34,379 bases of DNA from Alphaproteobacteria bacterium (GCA_003241875.1 QBLU01000005.1:1-34379), one strand, 5' to 3'; counted from the first letter of the stretch, positions 22,406 through 31,651 are shown. Notes: generated by a model from the sequence alone, not told the origin. Program-made: numbers and translations.

Positions 22406-22612
22406 ATGCAAATCGTGGTTCGCGACAACAATGTCGATCAGGCGCTGCGCGCGCTCAAGAAGAAGCTGCAGCGCGAAGGCGTTTACCGCGAAATGAAGCT
22501 GCGCCGTCACTATGAAAAGCCCAGCGAAAAGCGTGCCCGTGAAAAGGCTGCCGCTGTCCGCCGCGCCCGCAAGCTCGAGCGCAAGCGCGCCGAACGCGAT
22601 GGTGTGAAGTAA
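22406..22612 (+). CDS. rpsU: 30S ribosomal protein S21
   Basis: A 68-residue small-subunit protein that binds near the 16S rRNA 3' end and helps start translation. The N-terminus [20 protein letters not shown], the middle [20 protein letters not shown] (adjacent block) and the strongly basic C-terminal helix are standard. ATG 22406 is preferred over an in-frame ATG at 22385 because the ribosome site GGAGAG lies ten bases before it and the family starts with MQ-V-V-DNN. It precedes the FKBP gene by 22 bases and is likely co-transcribed with it. Confidence 0.97.
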   Translation: MQIVVRDNNVDQALRALKKKLQREGVYREMKLRRHYEKPSEKRAREKAAAVRRARKLERKRAERDGVK

Positions 22613-22634
22613 GCTTGATCTGAAAGGCCGCGGC

Positions 22635-23159
22635 ATGGCGACCGGCAACCCGAACACCCCCGCTGGCGGGGGTGCCACCCGATGGCTGGTCGGCGGTGCC
22701 GTCGTGGCCGCCGTCGTCGCCATCAGCGTCTATCTTGGAACACAGGGCCAGGTCGCCGCCGTGCGCCAGGACGACATGAAGTTCCTTGCCGCCAATGCCA
22801 AGAAAGACGGCGTCGTCACGACGGCCAGCGGCCTGCAATATGATGTCATTCGCGCCGGCAGCGGCCCCAGGCCGGCCAGCACCGACACCGTCCTCGTCCA
22901 TTACGAGGGCCGGCTCGTCGATCGCGCGCGGACGGTGTTCGATTCCTCGTACCAGCGCGGCCAGCCGGCGCCGTTCCCGCTCGACCAGGTCATTCCCGGC
23001 TGGACCGAAGGCGTCCAGTTGATGCCGACCGGCTCCAAATATCACTTCGTCGTGCCGCCGCAGCTTGCCTATGGCGCGCGCGGTGCCGGCGGCGTCATCC
23101 CGCCCGGCGCCGTGCTGGAGTTCGATATCGAATTGCTGGCTGTCAAGCCAAGGTCTTAA
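22635..23159 (+). CDS. FKBP-type peptidyl-prolyl isomerase, membrane-anchored
   Basis: A 174-residue protein with an N-terminal membrane anchor (WLVGGAVVAAVVAISVYLG, about 17-35), followed by an FKBP domain that speeds cis-trans proline isomerisation in the periplasm. Domain marks: SGLQYDVIRAGSG, VLVHYEGRLVD, TVFDSSYQRGQPAPFPLDQV, IPGWTEGVQLMPTGSKY, VPPQLAYGARG and IPPGAVLEFDIELL. The pocket residues (Tyr, Phe-Asp, Val-Ile-Pro-Gly-Trp, Tyr, Phe) are kept. The loop LVDRARTVFDSS is two residues longer than the usual DGTVFDSS. Likely co-transcribed with rpsU; a palindromic element follows 37 bases after the stop. Confidence 0.92.
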   Translation: MATGNPNTPAGGGATRWLVGGAVVAAVVAISVYLGTQGQVAAVRQDDMKFLAANAKKDGVVTTASGLQYDVIRAGSGPRPASTDTVLVHYEGRLVDRARTVFDSSYQRGQPAPFPLDQVIPGWTEGVQLMPTGSKYHFVVPPQLAYGARGAGGVIPPGAVLEFDIELLAVKPRS

Positions 23160-23196
23160 GACCGCGAGCCGGCTGGCCGGGCTCAAAACTCATAGC

Positions 23197-23301
23197 TGTC
23201 ACCCCGGCGAAGGCCGGGGCCCATGAACCACCAATGACGGCACGAGCGTGCCCACGCATCAAAACTCGTGATTCATGGGCCCCGGCCTTCGCCGGGCGAC
23301 A
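23197..23301. repeat. Palindromic element, family 2, copy A (~105 bases)
   Basis: Arms 23197-23227 and 23271-23301 are near-perfect reverse complements (one indel) with outer sequence TGTC-CCCGGCGAAGGCCGG and inner GGGCCCATGAA. The 43-base spacer is related to that of the copy at 28052-28160 read on the opposite strand (shared TCACGAG, GCACG..CG and GGTGG). It lies between the convergent FKBP and lepB genes. There is no open reading frame and no transposase. It probably acts as a two-way terminator and belongs to a dispersed, non-autonomous repeat family. Confidence 0.9.
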
Positions 23302-23320
23302 ATCGCGCAGCGCCGCTACG

Positions 23321-24151
23321 TCAGTTGCTGACCTTCTTGTCCAGCCCGATCAGATAGCGATTCGTGCGGACCGCGGTGAACCAGCTGATCGGATTGAACG
23401 TCGTCGAACCGTCGAGCGAGAAGGTGATGAACTCCGCCCGGCCGACGAGATTTTCGATCGGCAACATGCCCAATCCGCCGAGCAGCGGATCGAAGCGGCT
23501 GTCTTCCGAATTGTCGCGATTGTCGCCCATCAGGAAGATATGCCCCTCGGGCACGATCATCGGCTCGGTATTGTCCTGCGGGGTCTGGGCCAGGTCCATG
23601 GTCAGGTAGCTGCGGCCCGACGGCAGCGTTTCGCGGAACGTCGGGAAGCGACAGACCGGCACGCCGGCGGCGTTGGTGGTGCGATACTGCTCGTCGACCG
23701 GCGACAGGCAGTCGCTGTTCGGGCTGACCGGAATCTCGGTCAGCGCCACCGCCACCTTCGACACCGGCTGGCCGTTGAGGATCAGCTGGCCCTCGCGCAT
23801 CTGCACGGTGTCGCCGGGCAGGCCGATGACCCGCTTGATGTAATCGCTCTTGTCGCGCGGGCTCTTGATGACCGCGATATCGCCGCGCTCGGGCAGGCTG
23901 CCGAGGACACGGCCCGGCATTTCGGGGAGCACGTTCAGTGACGGCGACAGGTACGAATAGCCATAGGGATATTTCGACACGATCAACCGGTCGCCGATCA
24001 GCAGCGACGGCAGCATCGAACCCGATGGAATGTAGAACGGCTTGGCGATCAGCGAGTGGACACCCAGTACGGCGAGCACCAGCAGGAACAGCTGCCAGGC
24101 CTCGCTGGCCCAGTTGGTCGGCTTCTTGGTCGCCAATGTCGCCTCGGTCAT
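23321..24151 (-). CDS. lepB: Signal peptidase I
   Basis: Membrane-bound serine protease that removes signal peptides from exported proteins; 276 residues. One membrane helix ([19 protein letters not shown], about 18-36) leads into the catalytic serine box [14 protein letters not shown] (S45). The catalytic lysine is in [13 protein letters not shown], and box E is [11 protein letters not shown]. An insertion between boxes D and E (about 130-190, with Cys pair DCLSP...PVCRF) is usual in alphaproteobacteria. ATG 24151 overlaps the acpS stop by four bases. The open frame continues upstream only as a shadow of acpS. The rnc and era genes that often follow lepB are not present here. Confidence 0.96.
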   Translation of the reverse strand: MTEATLATKKPTNWASEAWQLFLLVLAVLGVHSLIAKPFYIPSGSMLPSLLIGDRLIVSKYPYGYSYLSPSLNVLPEMPGRVLGSLPERGDIAVIKSPRDKSDYIKRVIGLPGDTVQMREGQLILNGQPVSKVAVALTEIPVSPNSDCLSPVDEQYRTTNAAGVPVCRFPTFRETLPSGRSYLTMDLAQTPQDNTEPMIVPEGHIFLMGDNRDNSEDSRFDPLLGGLGMLPIENLVGRAEFITFSLDGSTTFNPISWFTAVRTNRYLIGLDKKVSN

Positions 24152-24570
24152 AGGGGGCTCGCGGTAATGAGGACGATGGCCTGCGCCCAGGGATGGTCGT
24201 CGGTCATCGTCAGATGCACCGCTGCCCTGTAACCCGGCGGGGTGATTTCCGCCAGCCTCGCCGCCGCGCCGCCGGTCAGCGCCAGGGTCGGCGCGCCGCT
24301 GGCCAGGTTCACCACGCCCATGTCGCGCATGAAGACGCCCTTGCGAAAGCCGGTGCCGAGCGCCTTGGAACATGCCTCCTTGGCGGCAAAGCGCTTGGCA
24401 TAGGTGCCGGTGCGGGTCAGCACGCGCCGGTCGGCCTTGGCGCGTTCGGTGTCGGTGAAGACCCGGTTGAGGAAACGATCTCCGAAGCGCGTGATGCTGT
24501 TGGCGATGCGGTCGATGTTGCAGAGGTCGGAGCCGAGGCCGAGCACGAAGACGCCGGCCGGGATGTTCAT
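24148..24570 (-). CDS. acpS: Holo-[acyl-carrier-protein] synthase
   Basis: Transfers 4'-phosphopantetheine from CoA to the serine of acyl carrier protein, an essential step for fatty-acid synthesis; 140 residues. Mg-binding [12 protein letters not shown] (D15) and the signature [18 protein letters not shown] (with the metal glutamate) are intact; the C-terminus [14 protein letters not shown] is typical. The sequence starts with a few extra residues (MNIPAGVFV) before the domain. It overlaps pdxJ upstream and lepB downstream by four bases each, so translation is coupled along the chain. Confidence 0.95.
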   Translation of the reverse strand: MNIPAGVFVLGLGSDLCNIDRIANSITRFGDRFLNRVFTDTERAKADRRVLTRTGTYAKRFAAKEACSKALGTGFRKGVFMRDMGVVNLASGAPTLALTGGAAARLAEITPPGYRAAVHLTMTDDHPWAQAIVLITASPL

Positions 24571-25313
24571 GCCGCAAGCCCGAGCCGCGCCGCGTCCATC
24601 GCCGCGCGCATGCGGGCAATGGCCGGGCCGAGGCCGGTGAACACCGCCTCGCCGATCAGGAAATGCCCGATGTTGAGCTCGGCAAGCTCCGGCATCGCCG
24701 CGACCGGGCCGACATTGTCGAATGTCAGCCCGTGGCCGGCGTGCATCTCAAGGCCCAGCGCCGCGCCATGGGCGACGGCAGCGTGCAGCCGCGCGAGTTC
24801 GACGGCGACCTCGGCATCGGTCAGCGCATGGCTGTAAGGCCCGGTGTGCAGCTCGACGACCGGCGCGCCGAGCTTCACGGCGGCATCGAGCTGGCGTGCC
24901 TCGGGCGCCACGAACAGGCTGACCCGGATGCCGGCGTCGCTGAGCCGGGCGATGATCGGCGCCAGCGTATTGTGCTGCCCGGCGGCATCGAGGCCACCCT
25001 CGGTCGTCCGCTCCGCCCGGCGTTCGGGCACGATGCAGGCGGCGTGCGGCCGATGGGCGAGGGCAATGCCCAGCATCTCGTCAGTGGCCGCCATCTCGAG
25101 GTTGAGCGGCAGGCTGATGCTGCCGACGAGCGCATCGAGATCGGCATCGGTGATATGCCGCCGGTCCTCGCGCAGGTGCGCGGTGATGCCGTCGGCCCCG
25201 GCCTCGGCCGCCATCAGCGCCGCCCGCACCGGATCGGGATGCAAGCCGCCGCGGGCGTTGCGGATGGTTGCGACATGATCGATGTTGACGCCGAGGCGGA
25301 GGTGGTTGGTCAT
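24567..25313 (-). CDS. pdxJ: Pyridoxine 5'-phosphate synthase
   Basis: Joins 1-deoxy-D-xylulose 5-phosphate with 3-amino-2-oxopropyl phosphate to make pyridoxine 5'-phosphate, the last ring-forming step of vitamin B6 synthesis. A TIM barrel of 248 residues. Marks: N-terminal [39 protein letters not shown]; the C-terminal [15 protein letters not shown] and [14 protein letters not shown]. The ATG at 25313 shares a base with the stop of the upstream serine hydrolase (TGATG). The PLP-dependent decarboxylase at 3.1-4.5 kb is one possible user of the cofactor, though no genomic link is implied. Confidence 0.96.
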   Translation of the reverse strand: MTNHLRLGVNIDHVATIRNARGGLHPDPVRAALMAAEAGADGITAHLREDRRHITDADLDALVGSISLPLNLEMAATDEMLGIALAHRPHAACIVPERRAERTTEGGLDAAGQHNTLAPIIARLSDAGIRVSLFVAPEARQLDAAVKLGAPVVELHTGPYSHALTDAEVAVELARLHAAVAHGAALGLEMHAGHGLTFDNVGPVAAMPELAELNIGHFLIGEAVFTGLGPAIARMRAAMDAARLGLAA

Positions 25314-26374
25314 CAGTTGGCCTTGCAGAAGGCGGCGGAGAGCAGGTCGTAGGTCAGGCCCTTGCCCTGCCAGGGTTCGCCGAAGGCCGCCGGCCGGTCG
25401 GCAAAGGCGATAACGATACGCCCCTTGGCTGGCGCGATGACATTGCGAATTTCGACGCCGCCGATGCCGCCGCGGCGTTCGACCAGCTCGACAGGCTCGG
25501 CACAGCCGGCGAGCGGCACCGTGTAAACCCATTGGCCGAGCGCCGCGAAGCCATACTGGCGATCACCCTTCCACATCTCGGCACGGGAGGCGGGGGTCAT
25601 CAGTCTTCCGGCGAGCAGCGCCTGGTCAAAACGGGCCAGCGCTGCCGGCGGCCCGGCGACGGCCCCTGCGGCGCCAAAGCGGCCGACATCGATATAGTCG
25701 TCGCTGGTTCCATCGGGGAGCAGACCGGGACGGCCGGCGTCGTCACCGGCTTTCAGCAGGCGCGCGCCGGTCATGCCCAATGGCGCGAAAAGCTGCTGCG
25801 ACAGCAGCGTTTCGAGCGGCCGACCGGTCACCGCCTCCAGCACCGCGCCGACGACTTCGGTATCGCAGTCATTATATTCGAAGCGGACACCGGGTGCGGC
25901 CTTGGCGGGGCCGCGGCAGATGGCGTTGATGCCGGGGCCGGGCGCCGGGGTCGATCGGTCGAACAGCGCCAGCGTGGTGCCGGCCTTGTTCATCGGGCCG
26001 TCCTCGACATTGGGCAGCCCGCTGGTGTGCTGCAACAGCTGGCGCAGCGTTACGATATCGGCGTTGGCGACCTGGAGGTTTGGAGCATAGGTCCTGATCG
26101 GCGTGTCGAGCGTGACCTTGCCGCGATCGACCTCCTGCATCACCAGCGTCGCGACGATCTGCTTGCTGACCGAAACCCAGCGCCACAGCGCCGGTCCGGT
26201 GCTGTTGCCGACATCCTCGCCATGGGCCGCGGTCGCATCTGCAACGATGAGATGGCCGTGAAAGTCAGCCTTGCGAGCGGCGGCCGCGGTGTCGGCCCAT
26301 ATCGTGGCAAGCGGTGGCGGCGCGGCGGCCATGGTCAGCGCCGCCATGACGAACAGCGCGGGAAGGCGCGTCAT
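25313..26374 (-). CDS. Serine hydrolase (class C beta-lactamase/esterase fold), exported
   Basis: A 353-residue protein with a signal peptide ([15 protein letters not shown]) and a beta-lactamase-like catalytic domain. The nucleophile motif is SVSK (S68-K71), the second motif YND (Y167), and conserved [12 protein letters not shown] lies between them. The C-terminal triad usually written HxG or KTG is replaced by [10 protein letters not shown]. The closest broad group is the serine hydrolases with esterase or peptidase activity, not resistance enzymes. It overlaps pyrE (four bases) and pdxJ (one base), so an enzyme with no obvious tie to those pathways is embedded in a core operon. The true substrate is unknown. 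Confidence 0.87.
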   Translation of the reverse strand: MTRLPALFVMAALTMAAAPPPLATIWADTAAAARKADFHGHLIVADATAAHGEDVGNSTGPALWRWVSVSKQIVATLVMQEVDRGKVTLDTPIRTYAPNLQVANADIVTLRQLLQHTSGLPNVEDGPMNKAGTTLALFDRSTPAPGPGINAICRGPAKAAPGVRFEYNDCDTEVVGAVLEAVTGRPLETLLSQQLFAPLGMTGARLLKAGDDAGRPGLLPDGTSDDYIDVGRFGAAGAVAGPPAALARFDQALLAGRLMTPASRAEMWKGDRQYGFAALGQWVYTVPLAGCAEPVELVERRGGIGGVEIRNVIAPAKGRIVIAFADRPAAFGEPWQGKGLTYDLLSAAFCKAN

Positions 26375-26952
26375 GCGGCGCGACTGCCCGGCTTGACCGC
26401 CGGGATCGCCGCCAGTTCGGGCGGCAGCGCGTCGGCGGCATAGCTCGGCACGTCGAGGCGGATGAGCGGGGTAAAGGGCACGCCGAGATCGGCCTTGCCG
26501 TTCGAGCGGTCGACGAGGGACGCTGCGTGGATGACCTCGCCGCCCGCCGCATTGACCGCGGCAATCGCTTCGCGGGAACTGAGCCCCGTCGTCACGACAT
26601 CCTCCATCAGCAGCACCTTCTGGCCGGGTTCGAGCCGAAAGCCGCGACGCAATTCGAAGGTCCCGGTCGGCCGCTCGACGAACATCGACAGCGTGCCGAG
26701 CGCCCGGGCGAGCTCATGGCCGCAGATGAGGCCGCCCATCGCCGGGGCAACGACAACATCGACGCGCGCCCTGACATCGGCAGGTATCTTGTCGGCAAGT
26801 GCCGCGGCCAGCCGCGCCGCACGGGCCGGGTCCATCAGCACCCGGGCGCACTGCAGGTATCGCGACGACCGCAACCCCGACGACAGGATGAAATGCCCCT
26901 CGAGCAGAGCTTCGGCGGCGCGGAATTCGGCAAGGATGTCGTCATCGGTCAT
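26371..26952 (-). CDS. pyrE: Orotate phosphoribosyltransferase
   Basis: Joins orotate and PRPP to make orotidine 5'-monophosphate in pyrimidine synthesis; 193 residues. The PRPP-binding motif is [14 protein letters not shown]; the N-terminal [18 protein letters not shown] and [20 protein letters not shown] match the form common in alphaproteobacteria and thermophiles. ATG 26952 starts the family sequence ([20 protein letters not shown]); the frame 12 codons further up has no support. It is the first gene of the coupled run pyrE-serine hydrolase-pdxJ-acpS-lepB. It is divergent from the CsgG-like gene across 120 bases. Confidence 0.95.
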   Translation of the reverse strand: MTDDDILAEFRAAEALLEGHFILSSGLRSSRYLQCARVLMDPARAARLAAALADKIPADVRARVDVVVAPAMGGLICGHELARALGTLSMFVERPTGTFELRRGFRLEPGQKVLLMEDVVTTGLSSREAIAAVNAAGGEVIHAASLVDRSNGKADLGVPFTPLIRLDVPSYAADALPPELAAIPAVKPGSRAA

Positions 26953-27000
26953 GGCCCAGCGGCTTAGCACCCGACACGAAGTCGTCAAAGTGACGGAATG

Positions 27001-27031
27001 TTGCAGACGCTCTGGAAACCCGGCTTACAAT
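27001..27031 (+). promoter_or_regulatory. Possible promoter of the CsgG-like gene
   Basis: TTGCAG (27001-27006) and TACAAT (27026-27031) resemble -35 and -10 elements, but the 19-base gap is longer than ideal. The region is clearly more AT-rich than its surroundings and lies about 42-72 bases before the gene's ATG. Weak evidence. Confidence 0.25.
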
Positions 27032-27072
27032 TCGTTAAAGCACCAGCACGGCTTTTGGGGGGACGTTGCGTC

Positions 27073-28044
27073 ATGGGTATTCTGGTTCGGACCGGCATGG
27101 GGGCCGCACTGCTGGCGATGCTGGGCAGCGTCACGCCGGCGGTCGCACAGATCAAGTCAAAATCCGGCCAGGAAATCGAAAAGACCCGTGCCGCCAAGGT
27201 GGCCGAACTGCCGAATTGCCCGCGCCCGCTCGGCACCATCGCGCTGTCGTCGCCCGAAAACGAAAACCGCTGGTGGACCGACCTCGGGCTCAGCTCGCCC
27301 GAGGCGCTGATCCGCGTCTATGTCCAGAAGTCGAAGTGCTTCCGCCTCGTCAACCGCAGCAATCGCGGCATGGCGGCGATGCAGACCGAGCGCAACCTGT
27401 CGGCGGCCGGCGAGACGCGGCGCGGCGGCACCATCGGCAAGGGCCAGATGGTCGAGGCCGATTTCACGATGATTCCCGATATCGTGTCGAGCAACGCCAA
27501 CAAGGGCGGCCTCAACGTCGGCGGCCTGATCGGCGGCTTCGTGCCTGGCGGCTTCGGGGCGCTGCTCGGCGGCCTCAACGTCAAGAAGCGTTCGGCCAAC
27601 GTCGTGCTCAACGTCGTCAACAACAAGTCGTCGGAGGAATATGTCTCCGAAGGCCAGTCGAAGAAGTCCGATCTGGGCTTTGCCGCCGGTGGCGGGCTGT
27701 TCTCGGGCGGCTTCCTCGGCGCCGGCGGCGCCAGCGGCTATGACAACACCGAAATGGGCCAAGTCATCGCGCTGGCCTATCTCGACGCCTATACCAAGCT
27801 GGTCAACGAACTCGGCGGCCTCAGCGACGCCATCGCCGGCCCGCAGGCCGAACGCGCCGTGGCGATGAAGAACGCCGGCCGCATGTTCGCCGGCCCGTCG
27901 CCAAAGACCAAGGTACTGAAGCCGCTCGACGCCGGCGCCATGCTGTACCCGACCGGCAACAAGCAGGCCGGCTTCTGGGAAGTCGAGGACGAGATGGGGT
28001 CGAAGGGCTGGGTCAGCGAAATCGCCATCGCGATCGCGCGCTAG
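27073..28044 (+). CDS. Secreted CsgG-like protein with C-terminal SH3-like domain
   Basis: A 323-residue exported protein: MGILVRTGMGAALLAMLGSVTPAVAQ is a signal peptide without a lipobox. The middle resembles the CsgG/curli-assembly fold: RLVNRSNRGMAAMQTERNL, then VEADFTMIPDIVSSN, and later a repeated-looking Gly-rich stretch (GGLNVGGLIGGFVPGGFG, GALLGGLNVKK) before SANVVLNVVNNKSSEEYVSE. The C-terminus (about 270-322) looks like a bacterial SH3 domain (VLKPLDAGAMLYPTGN...GFWEVEDEMGSKGWVSE). No catalytic residues are evident. It may act in outer-membrane export or envelope interaction. ATG 27073 follows a GGGGGGA stretch; ATG 27100 within the signal peptide is possible. It is convergent with rel. 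Confidence 0.7.
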   Translation: MGILVRTGMGAALLAMLGSVTPAVAQIKSKSGQEIEKTRAAKVAELPNCPRPLGTIALSSPENENRWWTDLGLSSPEALIRVYVQKSKCFRLVNRSNRGMAAMQTERNLSAAGETRRGGTIGKGQMVEADFTMIPDIVSSNANKGGLNVGGLIGGFVPGGFGALLGGLNVKKRSANVVLNVVNNKSSEEYVSEGQSKKSDLGFAAGGGLFSGGFLGAGGASGYDNTEMGQVIALAYLDAYTKLVNELGGLSDAIAGPQAERAVAMKNAGRMFAGPSPKTKVLKPLDAGAMLYPTGNKQAGFWEVEDEMGSKGWVSEIAIAIAR

Positions 28045-28051
28045 GGCTCAC

Positions 28052-28160
28052 CTGTCATCCCGGCGCAGGCCGGGACCCATGAATCACGAGCATGGCCAGG
28101 CAAGTCCGCGCGTGCCGAGGGCCGGTGGTTCATGGGTCCCGGCCTTCGCCGGGATGACAG
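28052..28160. repeat. Palindromic element, family 2, copy B (~109 bases)
   Basis: Arms 28052-28083 and 28129-28160 are 32-base reverse complements with one mismatch. The outer sequence is CTGTCATCCCGGCG and the inner end is GGGACCCATGAA; the spacer is 45 bases. It is related to the copy at 23197-23301 in the opposite orientation. It lies between the convergent CsgG-like and rel genes and ends five bases before the rel stop, so it should form the end hairpin of both transcripts. Confidence 0.9.
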
Positions 28161-28164
28161 ATCA

Positions 28165-30267
28165 CTACCCCCGCATCCGCTCCACCGACACCACCGCCTT
28201 CACTTGGCGCAGCGCCGCGATGATCGTCGTCAGGTGCTTCAGGTCCTCGACCTCGATGTCGATCACGTCGGTGTGAAACTCGCGATCTCGGTGCTTCAGC
28301 GCCAGGTTGACGATATTGGCGTTGTGCGCCGCCAACGCTGCCGTCAGGCTGGCGAGCGACCCCGGCTGGTTGTGGACGACCACCGCAAGCCGGGCGATGG
28401 CGCCATCGGTTTCCGCGCCCCATGACACTTCCAGCCACTCGCCGGTTTCGTCGGCCAGGCTGGCGCAATCGATGGTGTGGACGACAATAGGTTCGCCGGG
28501 GCGCCGGATGCCGACGATGCGATCGCCGGGAATCGGGTGGCAGGTGCCAAGCTCGAACGCCACGCCGGCGGTGAGGCCGTGGATGCTGACGGCGGCCGGC
28601 CCGGGCTTGCCGCGCTTGCGCCGGGGCTTTTGCCCGGCGGTCGATCCCGGCACCAGTGCTTCCGAAACCTGGGCATCGGTCAGCTGGTTGCGCGCCATCG
28701 CCAGTTCCAGCGCCTGACGGTCGCCAAGCTTCAGTCGGCTCAGCGCCGGCCCGAGAGTCTCGTCCCCCAGCGAGATCTTCAGCCGCAGGGCCAGCGAATC
28801 GAGCAGCTTGCCGCCCATCGCCTGGCTTTCCTGCAGGTTCTTGTGGCGAACATGGCGCCGCACCGCTGCCCGCGCCTTGGCGCTGGCGACAAAGCCCTCC
28901 CAGGCCGGATCGGGTGCCTTTACCTTCGACCGCAGGATCTCGACCTGGTCGCCGTTGACCAGCCGGGTGCGCAGCGGAACGACGCGGCCGTTGACCTTGG
29001 CCCCGACGCAGCTGTCGCCAAGGTCGGAATGGACGGCATAGGCAAAATCGACCGGCGTCGATTCGCGCGGCAGCTGGTGTAGCGCACCCTTGGGCGTGAA
29101 CACGAAAACCTGGTCCTGGAACATCGCCAACCGGGCGTTTTCGAGCAATTCCTCGGGCGTTGCCGCGTCGTGGAGCACCTCGAGCAGATCCTCGAGCCAG
29201 GGATAGGCCTCGCGCGCCATCGCGCCATCGCCGCCCTGTTTGTACGCCCAATGCGCCGCGAGGCCGAATTCCGCCTCCTCGTGCATGCGCCGGGTGCGGA
29301 TCTGCACCTCGATGCGGGCATTCTCATTGTGCAGAACCGTGGTGTGGATCGATTTGTAGCCGTTGCGCTTGGGCGTCGAGATGAAATCCTTGAAGCGGCC
29401 GGGCACCATCGGCCAGCGGCCATGGACGACGCCAAGGGCGCGATAGCATTCGGCCTCGTCGTCGACGAGGATGCGGAACGCCATGACATCCGACAGCGCC
29501 TCGAACGCCATCGCCCGCCCCTGCATCTTGCGCCAGATCGAATAGGGCCGCTTTTCACGCCCCGTAACCTCGGCCTCGATGCCCTTTTGCGCGAGCACAA
29601 GCTTGATGCCCGAGGCGATGCGCGCGACGGTGTCGCCGCCGCCCTCGCGCAGCTTGGCCAGCCGGGCCGCGATCGTCGCATGGCCATCAGGCTCGAGCTC
29701 GCGAAAGGCCAGCTCCTGCAGCTCGTCCATGAAGCCGTACATGCCGATGCGCTCGGCCAGCGGCGCATAGATGTCCATCGTCTCGCGGGCGATGCGGCGG
29801 CGCTTGTCTTCCGACTTGATGAAATGCAGCGTCCGCATGTTGTGCAGCCGATCGGCGAGCTTCACCAGCAGCACGCGGATGTCGTTCGACATGGCGAGCA
29901 GGAACTTGCGCAAATTCTCGGCCTGGCGCTCGCTGTCGGTCTGCGCCTCGATCTTCGACAGCTTGGTGACGCCATCGACCAGCCGGCCGACCGACTTGCC
30001 GAACAGCCGGTCGATCTCGTCCTGGGTGGCGACGGTATCCTCGATGGTGTCGTGCAGAATGCCGGTGGCGATGGTCTCGTCGTCGAGCTTCAGGTCGGTC
30101 AGGATGCCGGCGACTTCGATCGGGTGGCTGAAATACGGGTCACCCGAAGCGCGCAGCTGCGAGCCATGCGCCTTCATCGAGAACACATAGGCGCGGTTCA
30201 GCAGATCCTCGTCCGCATCGGGATCATAGGCCTTGACGCGTTCGACGAGCTCATACTGACGCAGCAT
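28165..30267 (-). CDS. rel: Bifunctional (p)ppGpp synthetase/hydrolase
   Basis: Long RelA/SpoT-family enzyme, 700 residues, that makes and destroys (p)ppGpp in the stringent response. The hydrolase domain has the metal-binding SHPIEVA (H48) and HDTIEDT (H72, D73), so hydrolysis is probably active. The synthetase domain has KRPYSIWRKMQ, DVMAFRILVD, GRFKDFISTPKRNGYKSIHT (adjoining blocks) and EVQIRTRRMHEEAEFG. The TGS domain starts at VFTPKGALHQLP, and a C-terminal ACT domain ends in LTTIIAALRQVKAVVSVERM. As usual in alphaproteobacteria it is probably the only long Rel protein. ATG 30267; divergent from rlmN over 73 bases. Confidence 0.96.
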   Translation of the reverse strand: MLRQYELVERVKAYDPDADEDLLNRAYVFSMKAHGSQLRASGDPYFSHPIEVAGILTDLKLDDETIATGILHDTIEDTVATQDEIDRLFGKSVGRLVDGVTKLSKIEAQTDSERQAENLRKFLLAMSNDIRVLLVKLADRLHNMRTLHFIKSEDKRRRIARETMDIYAPLAERIGMYGFMDELQELAFRELEPDGHATIAARLAKLREGGGDTVARIASGIKLVLAQKGIEAEVTGREKRPYSIWRKMQGRAMAFEALSDVMAFRILVDDEAECYRALGVVHGRWPMVPGRFKDFISTPKRNGYKSIHTTVLHNENARIEVQIRTRRMHEEAEFGLAAHWAYKQGGDGAMAREAYPWLEDLLEVLHDAATPEELLENARLAMFQDQVFVFTPKGALHQLPRESTPVDFAYAVHSDLGDSCVGAKVNGRVVPLRTRLVNGDQVEILRSKVKAPDPAWEGFVASAKARAAVRRHVRHKNLQESQAMGGKLLDSLALRLKISLGDETLGPALSRLKLGDRQALELAMARNQLTDAQVSEALVPGSTAGQKPRRKRGKPGPAAVSIHGLTAGVAFELGTCHPIPGDRIVGIRRPGEPIVVHTIDCASLADETGEWLEVSWGAETDGAIARLAVVVHNQPGSLASLTAALAAHNANIVNLALKHRDREFHTDVIDIEVEDLKHLTTIIAALRQVKAVVSVERMRG

Positions 30268-30340
30268 GGTTCGATAGTGGGGTGGCGCGACACGCTAAGC
30301 AACCGGCAACCGCCTTTCTTCCGCCCCATGGCGCGCCTAT

Positions 30341-31651
30341 ATGCCGCCGATGCAGATTCCCGGCCTCGTCGACCCCAAACCCGTGCCCCGCAAGCCGATG
30401 CCGGCACGCGCCGATGGCAAGCGTGCGCTGCTCGGCCTGTCGAAGGCACAGTTGCGCGAGGCTTTGATCGAAGCCGGCATCCCCGAAAAGCAGGCCAAGA
30501 TGCGCGGACAACAGGTCTGGCACTGGATCTATCACCGCGGCGCCACCGAGATCGATGCCTTCGCCAATATCTCCAAGGACACCCGCGCGCTGCTGGCCCA
30601 GCATTTCGTCGTCGGCCGGCCGGAGGTGGTGACGGCGCAGGTGTCGACCGACGGCACCCGCAAATGGCTGCTGCGCTTCGACGACGGCGAGGAAGCCGAG
30701 TGCGTGTTCATCCCCGACGCCTATCGCGGCACGCTGTGCGTGTCGTCGCAGGTCGGCTGCACGCTCAACTGCCGGTTCTGCTTTACCGGCACCATGAAGC
30801 TGGTGCGCAACCTGACCCCGGCGGAAATCGTCGGCCAGGTCATGGTGGCGCGCGACGCGCTGGGCGAATGGCCCAATGCCTCGGCACCGGTCGCGCCGCG
30901 CCCCACGGTGGTCGCCGACGACGACGATGATTTCGACGACGACGATGTCGCCTGGATTCCGGGCCAGAACCAGGCCGGCAGCAACTATACCTCCGACGGC
31001 CGCATGCTCACCAACATCGTCATGATGGGCATGGGCGAGCCGCTCTATAACTTCGAAAACGTCCGCGACGCGCTGCAGATCGTCATGGATGGCGACGGGC
31101 TCGGCCTGTCGAAGCGGCGGATCACGCTCAGCACTTCGGGCGTCGTGCCGATGATGGCGCGCGCGGGCACCGAGATCGGCGTCAACCTTGCCGTGTCGCT
31201 GCACGCCGTCACCAAGGAGATCCGCGACGAGATCGTGCCGATCAACAAGAAATACGGCATCGAGGAGCTGCTCTCGGCCTGCGCCGATTACCCCGGCGCC
31301 AACAACGCCCGGCGCATCACCTTCGAATATGTCATGCTGAAGGACAAGAACGATCGCGACGAGGATGCCCATGAGCTCGTCCGGCTGATCCGCAAGTACC
31401 GCCTGCCGGCCAAGGTCAATCTGATCCCGTTCAACCCCTGGCCGGGCAGCATCTACGAAACCTCGACGCCCGAACGCGTGTCGCGGTTCAGCGACATCAT
31501 CTTCCAGGCCGGGATTTCGGCGCCGGTGCGCCGGCCGCGCGGCCGCGACATCATGGCGGCATGCGGCCAGCTCAAATCATCGAGCGAAAAGATCACCCGC
31601 GCCGAGCTCGACCGCCGGGCCGCCGAGAAGGAAGACCTCTGGGTCGATTGA
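30341..31651 (+). CDS. rlmN: 23S rRNA (adenine-C2)-methyltransferase
   Basis: Radical-SAM enzyme that methylates C2 of A2503 in 23S rRNA and of A37 in some tRNAs; 436 residues. The iron-sulfur motif is CTLNCRFC (C140, C144, C147), preceded by [10 protein letters not shown]. Downstream are [33 protein letters not shown] and [10 protein letters not shown], and the C-terminal methyl-accepting cysteine region is [12 protein letters not shown]. Between the radical-SAM motif and MLTNIVMM lies an acidic insert with D193-D197 and D199-D202. Start ATG 30341 or the in-frame ATG at 30350 (MQIPG...), which fits related proteins slightly better; no ribosome site decides. Confidence 0.95.
   Translation: MPPMQIPGLVDPKPVPRKPMPARADGKRALLGLSKAQLREALIEAGIPEKQAKMRGQQVWHWIYHRGATEIDAFANISKDTRALLAQHFVVGRPEVVTAQVSTDGTRKWLLRFDDGEEAECVFIPDAYRGTLCVSSQVGCTLNCRFCFTGTMKLVRNLTPAEIVGQVMVARDALGEWPNASAPVAPRPTVVADDDDDFDDDDVAWIPGQNQAGSNYTSDGRMLTNIVMMGMGEPLYNFENVRDALQIVMDGDGLGLSKRRITLSTSGVVPMMARAGTEIGVNLAVSLHAVTKEIRDEIVPINKKYGIEELLSACADYPGANNARRITFEYVMLKDKNDRDEDAHELVRLIRKYRLPAKVNLIPFNPWPGSIYETSTPERVSRFSDIIFQAGISAPVRRPRGRDIMAACGQLKSSSEKITRAELDRRAAEKEDLWVD

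Noticed and set aside
25313-26374. Serine hydrolase as an antibiotic-resistance beta-lactamase
   Set aside because: It lacks a recognisable KTG motif and has an esterase/peptidase-like layout; its place in a housekeeping operon does not suggest resistance.
23197-28160. The two family-2 palindromes as ends of a composite transposon
   Set aside because: The DNA between them is core housekeeping genes in a common order, there is no transposase, and no target-site duplication can be seen.
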